Below, piece by piece: positions 8,492-21,900 of a stretch of DNA of 38,868 nucleotides (the first letter of the stretch is position 1; each line of letters begins with the position of its first letter). A model generated the notes under the pieces. That model searched no databases, was not told where the DNA came from, and was given only the letters and a program-made list of their open reading frames with translations. The position numbers were made by a program, and so were the translations under genes. The stretch spans positions 1 to 38,868 of the forward strand of contig MNRQ01000026.1 in assembly GCA_001916035.1 (NCBI GenBank). Direction: 5' to 3'. This stretch comes from Clostridium sp. 27_14. Lineage in GTDB: Bacteria; Bacillota; Clostridia; TANB77; CAG-508.

Positions 8492-9835
8492 CAGCAGATG
8501 GAAGTGTATATTCTTTTGGATATAACTATTATGGACAATTTGGAAACAATACAACAACAGACGAAAATGCAAATCCATACCCAGTAAAAATGCAAAAAGT
8601 AACAAATATAGTACAAATGACAGGAGGAGAAAACCATTTAATAATGTTAGATGCAGATGGAAGTATATGGACAACAGGATGGAACTCAAATGGACAACTT
8701 GGAAAAAACAACACAGTAGATAGTGTGCTTCCACAACAAATGATAGATGCAAAAGGAAAAATTATATATGGAATAAAAGAAGTAGCAGCAGGAGCATATC
8801 ACACATTAGCAATAAAAGAAGACAACACAGTATGGGGAACAGGATACAACAATTATGGACAATTAGGAGATGGAACAAAAAAAGAACAATATGTATTAAC
8901 ACAAATGAAAGAACAAGATGGAACAACAATAAAAGACGCAAAACATATAACAACATCATCATATTCAACAATAATAACAAGACAAAAAGACTCAAATGGA
9001 AAAGGTCAAGGAATGTATATAGTAGGATACAACAATTATGGACAACTATTTACAAAAGACCAAGTTTCAAAAGACTACATAACAAAAGTAGAAACAGACA
9101 AAGACATAATAACAGCATCAATAACAAAAAATTATAACAATCCAACAGGAGCAATAGCAGACCAAGATGGAATGGTATATACAGTAGGATATAATGGTCA
9201 TGGGCAAATGGGAAATGAATTTATACAAAACCTAATAACACCATGGTGTATAAGCAAAAAGAAAATAAATGTAGACAACAATATAATAACAATGCAAAAA
9301 ACAGGAGAACAAAAACAAATAACATTTAATAGTACATTAGAATTCAATCTAATAAGAGATGATGTACCAAATAGTAAATACACATATAAATCAATGGACA
9401 CAAATATTGCAACAGTAGATAATAATGGATTAGTAACAGCAAAAGCAATAGGAACAACTTATGTAAAAATAACAGATGAAAGCAACAATGTATCAGCAGC
9501 AATAAAAATAAATATAACAGGAGAAGGAAATTTAACATTTGCAAAAGTAATAGGAGGATACAATCATTTTGTAGCATTAAAAGGAAATGGAGAAGTATAT
9601 ACCTGGGGATATAATGCAAATGGAGAATTAGGATTAGGAGACAACCAAAACAAAACAGAACCAACACAAGTAAAAGCAGAAATAACACTAGAAAATGGAA
9701 CAACAAAAGAAGAAGAAATAACAGATGCAATAGATGTAGCAGCAGGAGCAAACCACACATTAATATTAAGAAAAGATGGAACAGTCTGGGCAACAGGATA
9801 TAATAATAAAGGACAATTAGGAGACGGAACAACAA
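8395..9835 (+). repeat. Near-identical internal repeat blocks flanking the frame breaks
   Basis: About 85-100 bases ending ggagacggaacaacaaa are identical at about 8395-8480 and about 9750-9835, roughly 1,355 bases apart. Both frame breaks of the giant gene lie immediately after these copies, at the homologous blade position. Confidence 0.75.
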
Positions 9836-9951
9836 AAAGTAAAAGGCCCAAATGGAGTAGGATATTTACAAAATATAGTACAAATAGCAGCAGAAAACAA
9901 TACATCACACGCATTAACAGCAGATGGAAGTGTATATTCTTATGGATATAA
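8482..9951 (+). CDS. Giant RCC1-repeat protein, middle segment (frameshifted)
   Basis: The reading resumes at HVLTADGS (8482), directly inside an RCC1 blade. It continues with about eight blades, one Big_2 module (SMDTNIATVDNNGLVTA) and further blades. It leaves frame after GQLGDGTTKS: the following residues (KRPKWSRIFTKY) no longer resemble RCC1, whereas another frame restores VKGPNGVGYLQNIVQ. The first start codon, at 8590, has no ribosome binding site, so independent translation is unlikely. Domain type and spacing match the segments on both sides. It is best treated as the middle of the same giant gene, broken by a small deletion at each end. Confidence 0.75.
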   Translation, partial: HVLTADGSVYSFGYNYYGQFGNNTTTDENANPYPVKMQKVTNIVQMTGGENHLIMLDADGSIWTTGWNSNGQLGKNNTVDSVLPQQMIDAKGKIIYGIKEVAAGAYHTLAIKEDNTVWGTGYNNYGQLGDGTKKEQYVLTQMKEQDGTTIKDAKHITTSSYSTIITRQKDSNGKGQGMYIVGYNNYGQLFTKDQVSKDYITKVETDKDIITASITKNYNNPTGAIADQDGMVYTVGYNGHGQMGNEFIQNLITPWCISKKKINVDNNIITMQKTGEQKQITFNSTLEFNLIRDDVPNSKYTYKSMDTNIATVDNNGLVTAKAIGTTYVKITDESNNVSAAIKINITGEGNLTFAKVIGGYNHFVALKGNGEVYTWGYNANGELGLGDNQNKTEPTQVKAEITLENGTTKEEEITDAIDVAAGANHTLILRKDGTVWATGYNNKGQLGDGTTKSKRPKWSRIFTKYSTNSSRKQYITRINSRWKCIFLWI

Positions 9952-12900
9952 CTATTATGGACAATTTGGAAACAATACAACAACAGACGAAAGTGCAAAT
10001 CCATACCCAGTAAAAATGCAAAAAGTATCAAACATTATCCAAATCACAGCAGGAGAGCAACATATCTCAATGCTAGATGCAGATGGAAGTGTATGGAGTA
10101 CAGGATATAATGGATATGGACAATTTGGAATAGGAACAGCAGACACATATAATGTATTACCAACACAAATGAAAGACACAAAAGGAAGCATATTATATGG
10201 AGTAAAAGAAATAGCATCAGGAACATATCATACAGCATTAATAAAAGAAGACAACACAGTATGGAGTGTAGGATATAATGGTGGAGGATATGGAATATTA
10301 GGACAAGGAAAAGAAAATTCATACACAACAACAATAAGCCAAGTAAAAGAACAAGTAGAAGGAACAGATGGACAAAAAGTAGAAAAAGCTATAACAGATG
10401 CAAAACATATAACAGCATCAGGATATACAACATATATAACAAGACAAAAAACAGAAAACGGAGAGCCACAAGGAATGTATGTATCAGGATATAATCCTTA
10501 TGGACAATTATTTACAAAAGACACAACAAACAGAAAATATGCAACACCAGTAGAAACAGATAAAGATATATTAACAGCATCAACAACCAAAAATATAAAT
10601 ATCCAAACAGGAGCAATAGCAGATATAAATGGAAATGTATATACAGTAGGATATAACGGTCATGGTCAAATAGGAAACGGAACAACAGAAAGCTCAATAA
10701 ACAAAACATGTATAAGCCAAGTAAAACTACAAGCAACACCAAGCATAATAAACTACAAAAAAGCAGGAGAATCAGGAAAACAAATAGAATACACAGTATC
10801 AGCAGGATTCAACTTATTATATGACACAATAGACCAAGGAGACTGTGAATTCAAAACACTAGATTCAGATGTAGCAACAGTAGATGAAGACGGAGTAGTA
10901 ACAGCAACTGGAGTAGGAACAACATATATAAGAATATACAACAAACAAAACGACTGTTATGCAGCAGTAAAAGTCCAAGTAAATGGGGAACAAGGACGTA
11001 CAGCAGCAAAAATAGTAGGAGGCTGGAACCACTTTGCAGCATTAAAAGCAAATGGAGAAGTATGGACCTGGGGACATAATGGATATGGACAACTAGGAGT
11101 AGGAAACACAGAAAGAAAAATAAAACCAACAAAAACAAACATCTATGACTCAAAAGACACAACACAAACAGAATATGCAATAGATGTAGCAGCAGGAGCA
11201 TACCACACACTAGTATTAAAATCAGATGGAACAGTATGGACAACAGGATATAATGGATATGGACAATTAGGAACAGGAACAACACAATCAGAAACAGAAT
11301 TTAAACAAGTAACAGGAATACCAGAAAAAGTAATAGCAATAACAGCAAATGTACATACATCTTATGCGCTAACAGAAAGTGGAAAAGTATATGGATGGGG
11401 ATACAACTACTATGGACAACTTGGAATAAACAATAATGCAGACCAAAAAACACCAGTAAAAATGCAAAAAGTATCAAACATCATTCAAATTTCAGCAGGA
11501 GACAGTTATATAACAATGTTAGACGCAAATGGAAGTGTATGGAATGTAGGATATAATGGAAACGGACAATTTGGAGTAAATAATTACACAGCATATTATT
11601 TACCACAACAAATGAAAACAGAAGACGGAAGTGGAATATTACAAAACATCAAAAAAGTATCAGCAGGAGCAACACACACAATAGTACTATCAGATGACGG
11701 AATAGCATACTCAACAGGATACAATGGATATGGACAATTAGGAATAGGAGATACAACAACAAAAATATTACCAACAAAAATGATAGACACAGAAGGAAAC
11801 GTAGTAACAAGAATAAAAGATATAGAAGCAAATGGATATTCAAGCATGATATCAGTAAAACCAACAACTACAACAGACACAACAGGAAACCAAACAACAA
11901 CAGCAGGAATATATATAGCAGGATACAACAACTATGGACAACTATACACAAAAAATGCAGTATCAAGAACAAACTTAACAAAAGTACAAGAAGATAAAAA
12001 TATAATAACAATGGCAAGCACAAAAAATCCATCATATCAAACATCAGCAATAGCAGATGATTTAGGACTAGTATATACAGTAGGATATAATGGAAATGGA
12101 GAAATGGGAGATGACTCAACAAGTACAACAACAGAGCCAACAAGCATTTCAGATGCAAGCCTAAAAGTAAACACAAGAAAAATCCAATTAAACTTAGACA
12201 CAAATAATATAACAAAACAAATAGAAGCAAACACAGACCTAGGATTCAACATATTATTTGACCAAGTAACAAATGAGCAAATATCATACAAAACACAAGA
12301 TGATAACATAGCAACAGTAAATAACACAGGACTAGTAACAGGAAAAAAATACGGAACAACCAAAATAGAAGTAACAACAAACAAATTACCAAACACAGTA
12401 CTAGTAGAAGTAGAAGTATTAAGAAAAGATGATATAACAATGCCCAAAACAGTAAGTGGCCAAGACTTCACAGTAGCACTAAAATCAGACGGAACAGTAT
12501 GGACATGGGGATACAACGGCTATGGACAACTAGGACTAGGAGATAAATCAAATAGATACAAACCAACACAAATAAATATAACAGATGTAGTAGACATAGC
12601 AGCAGGAAACAACCATGTATTACTAGTAACAAAAGACGGAAAAGTATACTCTTATGGAACAAACAGTTATGGACAATTAGGAAGAGATGGAAACACACTA
12701 TTACCAGAAGAAATACCAAACCTAGAAAACATAGAAAAAGTAGCAGCATCAAACTATCACTCAATGGCATTAGGAAAAGACGGATCTGTATATACATGGG
12801 GATATAACGGAAACGGACAACTAGGAAACGGAACAACAATAAGTAACAGTATACCAAGCAAAATACGACTAACAAACATAACAAAAATAGAAGCAGGAGA

Positions 12901-15900
12901 ACAAACATCAACAGCAATAGATGGAGATGGCAACTTATATGCTTATGGATATAATGGCTACGGACAACTAGGAAACGGAACAACAACAAATATATATCTA
13001 CCAAGGAAAGTATTATCATTAGATAACATAGTAGATGTAGCAGTAGAAAACGGAACAATAGTTGCAGTAAACAAACAAGGAGAAGTTTATGCAAGTGGAT
13101 ATAATGGCTATGGAAACTTAGGAAACAACACAACACAAGACAGCACAAAATTCGAAAAAGTAATAGAAAAAATAGACACAACAACAACAGATACTGAAAC
13201 AACAGAAACACCAACATATCTAACAGGAGTAAAAAGTGTAACAGCAGGGTTAAATTATGTAATAGCAACAAAAGAAGATGGCACAGCTATAACATGGGGA
13301 ATAAATAGTTATGCACAATCTTCAAATGGCACAACTACAAACAACTTATTACCAGTTGCATTAAAATACTCACAAGATCAAGATAAAATAGACAAAATAA
13401 TAAGTATATCAGCAGGAGACGGAACAACAGTAGTAGCAAGAGAAGACGGAAAAGTATGGACAATAGGAAAAAATAACTATGGACAACTAGGAGATAGTTC
13501 AGTATCAAGCAAAAAAGAATTTGTATGTATAAGTAAACCAATATTACTATTTGAAGAAACACCAATAAGAATAAAAGGCATAGGAAACACAAAAAATGCA
13601 CAAGTCAACATGTCACAAGGATTCAATTTATTGTACAACAAAGTAGACAACACAGACTTTACTTATGAAATAAAAAACACAAAAGTAGCAACAGTAGATA
13701 AAACAACAGGAAAAATAACATCGGTAAAAAAAGGAAAAACCTCACTAACAGTAATAGATAAAATATCAGGACAAACAACATCAGCAGATGTATATGTCTT
13801 AGGAGCAGATGATATAACATTCCCACAAATTTTAAGTAACAACTATGCTACATTAACTCTAAAATCAAATGGAGAGATATGGAGCTATGGATATAATGGA
13901 TATGGACAATTAGGAACAGGAGACACATCAAACAAAATCTTACCAACATATACAGGAACAACTAACATTGTACAAATAGGATTAGGAACAACACACGCAA
14001 TAGCAGTAGACACAGATGGACATGTATGGACCTGGGGATATAATGGATATGGACAATTAGGAAATGGCACAACATCAGGAACAACATTACAAAAACAACA
14101 AGTAAAATCACCAGATGGAAAAGGAGTACTAGAAAACATAGTATCAGTAGCAGCAGGAGACTCATACTCAGTAGCACTAGACAAAAATGGAAATGTCTAC
14201 ACATGGGGCTATAATGGCTATGGAAACTTAGGCTTAGGAAACACAGACTATAGAACATTACCAGTAAAAGTAGACAATTTACAAGGAATAATTAAAATAG
14301 CAGCAGGAAATGTATCAACATTCGCAATAGACAATAACAATCATCTATGGGCAGCAGGATACAATGGCTATGGAAACTTAGGAGACGGAACAACAGGAGA
14401 CAAAACACAATTCACAAAATTACAAACAATAGAAAATGTAGCAGAAGTATCAGTAAGTCCAACAAACAGCACAATAGCATTATTACTAGATGGAACAGTA
14501 TGGGGATTCGGACATAATGCAAACAACCAATTAACAAATGTAGGAGGAGCAATACCACAACAATTACAAGGTCCAGATGGAGCACTAAAAGATATAACAT
14601 CAATAGGAACAGGATATTATACAGGATATGCCATAACATCAGAAGAAAAAGTAGTTGCATGGGGATTAGACAACTACTCACAACTAGCATCAACAGAAAC
14701 AGGAACAACAAAAGAAACACCTGTATATATGAAAGACAAAGATGGAAATGACTTCACAGATGCAATGATAGTATCAGGAGGAATCTATAACACAGAACTA
14801 GCTAAAAACGACGGAACAGTATGGAGTATAGGATACAATGGATATGGAGAATTAGGAGATGGTTCATCAACATCAAAAGCAAAAATAGAAACAATATCAA
14901 CACAATATGTAAAACTACAAGAACGTGAAGCAACACTAAAACTATCAAATCCAAATTATCAAATAAATCCAACAACAGTATATGGATTCAACCTATTATT
15001 TGACGAAATAGAAAACAAAGGATTCACATACAAATCATCAGACGAAACTATAGCAAAAGTAGATGAAACAACAGGAAAAGTTACAGCAACAGGTCTAGGA
15101 AGAGCATATATAACAGTAACAGCAAAAGGCACAGAAGAGGAAACACGAGTAGTAATAAATGTAATAGCAGAAAACAAAAAAGTAAAAGAAAAAGTTGAAA
15201 CAGGACACATACACTCACTAGCACTAAAACAAGACGGAACAATTTGGAGTTGGGGAGACAACACACAAGGAGAAATGGGAAACGGAACAATAAGTTCAAT
15301 AAAAACAACAGAACCAACACAAATCGAAAAAGGAAAATACAAAGAAACACAAACAACACAAACACCAGACGGATCAACACAAACGACAACAACAGAAAAA
15401 GAAGTAACATTAAACAACATAAAAGACATAGCAGCAGGATATTACTATAACTTAGCAGTAGACAGTGAAGGACAAGTATATTCTTGGGGTTATAACGGTT
15501 ATGGACAACTAGGAGACAACACAACAGAATCAAAATCAATTCCAACACGCATAGAAGGATTAGGAGAAATAGAAAAAGTATATATCAATGGAAACACAAG
15601 TATGGCAATAAACAAACAAGGAGAAATCTATATATGGGGATATGAATATAGTAAAACTCCAGAAAAATTGAACTTCTATAGCAAAGCAGTAGATATACAC
15701 GGAAAACTAATATTAGCAGAAGATGGAAGTGTATGGAACATATCAGGAAATACACCATCAAGAATAGCAGAACTAAAAAACATAATAGAAATAGCATCAG
15801 GAGACAGTTATTACTCAGCACTAGATACAAAAGGACAAGTATGGGTATGGGGATATAACGGATATGGACAACTATCACAAGGAAACACAAACAACATAAA

Positions 15901-18900
15901 TGAACCAACAACAGTAAAAATAGAAAAACCAAAAACAGACCCAGACGAAGAAACACAATACGAAACATTACAAAACATAGTAGAAATAAAAGCAGGAAAC
16001 CAAAACTTAGAAATGATAACAAACACAGGAGAAATCTATGTCTCAGGATACAATGGTAATGGACAACTAGGAATAGGAAAATACTCAACATATAACACAA
16101 TAGCAGTAAAATCAAAAAATATGGATCAAACAAAACTAATTGACTCAAATTCATACCATAGTATAGCATCAGACAGAAGCGGATTTGTATACACAACAGG
16201 ATATAATGCACAAGGACAACTAGGAAACGGAACTTATACACAATCAAATGAATTTACTGTAATAGGAGACACTTATGTACATGTAAGTGAAAACAGAATA
16301 TCAATAGAAAAAGGAAAAGACAAACAAGTAACAGCATCACTAGACAACAAATTCAACCTAATAAATGATACTGTAGACAGTGGAAACATCAGTTACGAAA
16401 CATTAAACAGTGAAATAGCAACAGTAGACCAAGATGGAACAATACACGGAAAGAAAATAGGAACAGTAGAAATAATAGTAACACACACAATAACACACAA
16501 AACATCAACAATATTTGTACAAGTAGTACCAGAAGGCAAAATAACAGTACCAAAATTAGAAATTGGAGACACACATTCAGCAGCATTAAAAGCAGATGGA
16601 ACAGTGTGGACATGGGGAAATAACTCTAATGGACAATTAGGAACAGGAAACAACACAAGCAAAACATCACCAATAAAAGTAATGAACATACAAGACGTAA
16701 TAGACCTATCAGTAGGATATTATGACACAGCAGTAGTAAAAAAAGACGGAACAGTATGGACATGGGGATACAATGGCTATGGACAATTAGGAGAAGGAAC
16801 ATCTTCAGACAGAAGTACACCAGTACAAGTAATAAAACCAGATGGAGCACCACTAACAAAAATAGTAAAAGTATCAGCAGGAACATACAGAACAGTAGCA
16901 TTAGATGAAGAAGGCAATGTATGGGTATGGGGATATGGTTATGGAAGCACAGCAACAAAATTAACAACAATAAATAATGTTATAGACATCTCTCCAAACT
17001 ATGCAGTAACACAAACAGGAGAAGTATACAAAATAGACGGACAAAAACTAACAATAAGCAATATAATAAGAGTATCAGAAGGCGCAAATCATGCTTTATT
17101 CCTAACAAAAACTGGAAAAGGATATAGTGTAGGAACAAACAACAAAGGACAACTAGGAGATGGAACAACAGTAAACAAAAACTCACCAGTAATGATACAA
17201 AACAGCACAGGAATCCAAACATTATCAGAAATCAAAGAACTAAAAGCAGGAACAGAATACTCAATGGCAATAATGAAAAATGGAGACACATATACATGGG
17301 GAAGCAATGAAAACAGCAAACTAGGAACAACACAAGATAATTACACAGTATATCCAAAGAAAAATGAACAAACAAACCCATCAATATTCGGAGCAGCAGG
17401 GCCAAACAATACAGGAATAATAGACGAAGAAGGATATGTATACACATGGGGATTAGGAAAATATGGAAACCTAGGAAACAGACTATACAACACAACATCA
17501 GAACCTGTATTAGTAGGAGCAGAAGAAGCAGGATTAGACGAATATGACATCATATTACACCCAGGAGAAACACATCAAATCACAGTAACAAACAAAACAT
17601 TTAATGTATTAAAAGAAATACAAGAAACAGGAACAATAAACTACAACATTGGAAATAGTGGAATAGCAAGTATATCAAGCACAGGACTTGTAACAGGACA
17701 AAAAGAAGGAAAAACTACAGCAATAGTAACAAAAGCTGATACAGGAGCAACAAGTATAGCAAATGTAACAGTATTACCAGCAGGTGTAGAAATAGAACCA
17801 ATGGCACTAACCTGTATGTCACACACAGTAGTATTAAAAGCAAATGGAACAGTATGGGCTTATGGACTAAACTCAAGTTATGAGCTAGGAAATGGAAATA
17901 CAAAGAGTAGTGATAGACCATTACAAATAAAATTCCCAGACGGAGTAAAAATCAAACAAATAGCAGTAGGAAACACACATAATCTAGCATTAGACACAGA
18001 AGGCAATGTATGGGGATGGGGAGTAAACTCAAACAATTCACTAGGAACAACATCAAGTACACCAGTATACTTAGGAATAAATAATGTAAAGAAAATAGCA
18101 GCAAACAATGATCAAAGCATGATCTTAACAAAAGATGGATATGTATATGTATGGGGACTAAACTCAAATGGGGAATTGGGAATAGGAACATACAATAGAG
18201 TAACAACACCAACATTATTAGACTATGTAAACAATGTATTAGATATATCATTAGGAAAAAATCACACAATAATATTAACAACAAATGGAAAAATCCTAAC
18301 AAGTGGATTAAATAGTTATGGCCAAACAGGAAAAGACGGAGGAAAATCAAACACATTCACAGAAATAGAAGTACAAGAAACAATAGGAAAAATATCAGCA
18401 GGAGACAACCACAGTGTACTACTAAGTGTAGCAGGAAATGTATACACTTATGGATATAACGAAAACGGACAACTAGGACTAGGAACAAAAACAAATGTAA
18501 CAAAACCAACAAAAACAAACATGACAAACATCATGGAAATCTCAGCAGGAAGAAACCACACAGTAGTATTAGGAGCAAACAGAGTATTATATTCTACAGG
18601 CTCAAACAGTAATGGACAATTAGGAATAGGAACAAAAGATGATAAATTATTATTCACAGAAATAACAAAAGTACAAGACATGATGTCAATATCATCTGGA
18701 AACACATATAGTGTAGCAATAAAATATGATGGAGATGTATATGGATGGGGAGACTACTATCATGGAACATCATCAGTAAAAACAAAAACAAACAGCAGAA
18801 TACCAGTAAAAATAGGAAATGACTCAGCCTATGCAGAAGAACCAGAAATAACAGTAAATGTAAACAGAACAAAACAAATAGAAATAACACCAAAATACAG

Positions 18901-21900
18901 CTTCAATGTATTCAAAGAAGAAGACGAAGAAGACAGTGACTTTACATTTACATCAATAAATGAAGACATAGCAAAAGTAAACGAAAAAGGGCTAGTAACA
19001 GGAGTCAAAGTAGGAACAACATGGGCAAGAGTAACAGAAAAAACAACAGGAAAAGAAAACATTGTAATAGTAAGAGTAATAGAAGAAGACTCAAAATATG
19101 CTTCACAAATATCAGGAGGAGATGGATATGCAACAGTATTAAAAGCAGATGGAAGTATATGGGGATTTGGATATAACTCAGACGGACAATTAGGAAATGA
19201 CAAACTAGCACCAATAAATGTACCAAGTCAAACAAACATATTAGCAACATACAAACAAATCAAAGCAGGAAAAAAATTCACAGTAGCACTAAGAGAAGAT
19301 GGAACAGTATGGGCTTATGGAGACAACACTTATGGACAACTAGGCCAAGGAAACAGAGTATCAGCAAAAAAACCAGTACAAGTACAAAACCTAACAAATA
19401 TAGTATCAATAGCAGCAGGAGACAACCACGCAATAGCAATAGACAACTTAGGAAATGTCTACACATGGGGACTAAACAGCAAAGGACAACTAGGAAATGG
19501 AACAACACAAACAGTAAGTATACCAGAAAAGATAACAGGATTAGACAACCAAATGGTTAAAATAGCAGCTGGAGGAAATCTAAGTGCAATAATAGACTCA
19601 ACAGGAGATGTATATGTATTTGGAGACAATAGTAAAGAACAAATCGAAGAATTTAAGTATAACTATGACCAATACGGACAAAAAATCATGCCACCATTAA
19701 ATATGTATGTAACACAACCAGTAAAAGTACAAACAATAGAAAATGCAGTAAAAGTACAATGTCTACAAACAGGAATAGTAGTACTAAAAACAGACGAAAG
19801 TGTAGAAAGAATAACAAAATATGCAAGCCAAACAAAAGCACAAAAAGAAACAATAGCAACTGGAGAAATGGTAGATATATCAGGAACAAACGAAAGTGTA
19901 GTATTACTAGATAAAAATGGAGAAAGCTATACTTATGGAGACAACAGCAAAGGCCAAGCCGGAATAGGTGGAACAAGTGCAAATGTAACATTAAAGAAAG
20001 TACAAATGGTAGACGCAAAAACATATTTAGCAATAGGAGCAGGATACAAAAACAATTACATAATAGACACAGAAGGATTTGTATATGGAGCAGGAGCAAA
20101 CGAATATGGACAATTAGGAAACAGCAGTTATGACGACAGCTATAACTTCACACTAATAGGAGACAGAAAATTCGAAATTGTACCAGATGCAAGAATCATG
20201 AAACAACCAGAAGAAGAAACAGTAAAAATAATATCAAACATATTCAATGTATTTAACCATAATGAAAGAAAACTAACAGACTATGATTGGAAATCAAGTA
20301 ACACAGATGTAGTAACAGTAAATAATGGAATACTAACATCACAAGACATGGGAGTAGCAACAATAACAGCAACAGACAAAGTAACAGGAGCAACAGCAAC
20401 AGCGCTAAGAGTAGTACAACCATTAGATGAACAAAGAATAGAAAATATCACTGTCAATGATAAAACAGCAAAAGTATCAGGAGAAAACAAATATGCCGTA
20501 TCTGTAGAAAAAAGAGCAGACGGAACAGGAACATTAAAAATAAAAACAAAAGATGCAACAGATCAAATAAGTATTGATGGAGGAACAACTTATGCAACAG
20601 GAACACTTGAAAAAGATATAAATATAGACACAAATCCAACAATAGTAAAAATCAAAGTAAAAACAACAAATGGCAAATTTGTAGACTATATATTAACAAT
20701 AAACATCATATCAAGCAATGCAAGTTTAGAAGAATTAACAGTAGATAATGTACAACCAACATCTGTAGGAGCAACAGAATATGAAATAATAATAAAAGAC
20801 TCCGTAACAAAACCAGAAGTACATGCAGTAGCAAGTGATAGTAACTCTACAGTAAGCATAGATGCAAGCATACCAGAGAAAAAACAAACAACCAAAACAA
20901 TAGACATGACAACAACAATGAAAAAGACAATACCAATTCAAGTAACAGCAGAAAATGGAGAAAAAGTAACATATACTTTAACAATCTACAAAGAAGACTC
21001 ACTAACAGAATTAGAAACAGTAACAGTAGATGGAAAAGAAGCAACAAAAATAAGTGATACATCATACAAAGCAATAATACCAGCAGAATTAGTATCAAGT
21101 ACAATAGAAGCAAAAACTCTATACACAAAAGCAAAAGCAGAAATCAACAAACTAGGAGAAGAAGTACATGTTACAAAACAAGTAATAGCAACAATAGGAA
21201 ATGAAACAATAGTAAAAATCTATGTAAGATTTGGAGAAGGAGAAAACGAAAGAGAAAAAGAATACACACTAATATTAGACAAAGAAGGAACAGAAGATAT
21301 ACAAGGATTATTATCAGTAACAGTAAATGGACACGAAATACAACCAGTAGGAAATATATATAATGCAAATATAGGAGAAATAGCACAAACAGCAACAGTA
21401 ACTGCTATCACTATCAGTGATAAAGACTTAGTAAAAATAGGAGAAACAAACAGTAAAGAACATATATCAACAGAAGTAGTAGACTGTACAGAAATAATAA
21501 CAACATACAAAATAACAGTAACAGACCCTAATAATCCAGAACAAACAAAAGAATATGTACTAAACATCAAAAAACCATCAGCAGACAATACACTATTATC
21601 ATTAACAGTAGGAAACCAAGAATTTTCTAAAGAAGCAACAAGAATAAAAGGAACAAACACATATAAAGTAAGTATATCAGACAGATATAACGAAATAAAT
21701 GTAATAGGTAAAGCAAACTATGAACAAGCAAAAGTAAGTATAAATGGAGAAGAATATGAAGCAGAAATTTCCACAAGGTTGGTACAAATTGGGGAAAATG
21801 AACCAACAAAAATAGGAATTTTAGTAAAAGCATTAAATGGAGAAATAGAAACATATACATTAGAAATTTATAAAGAAAATAGTAACACAAACCTAAAAGA

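Noticed and set aside
5469..9835. Many long minus-strand open frames (for example 5469-6347, 8031-8480, 9344-9835)
   Set aside because: They are almost pure Leu/Phe/Ile with His and Cys, which is the reverse complement of A-rich repetitive coding DNA. They lack ribosome binding sites and lie inside clear + strand domains.
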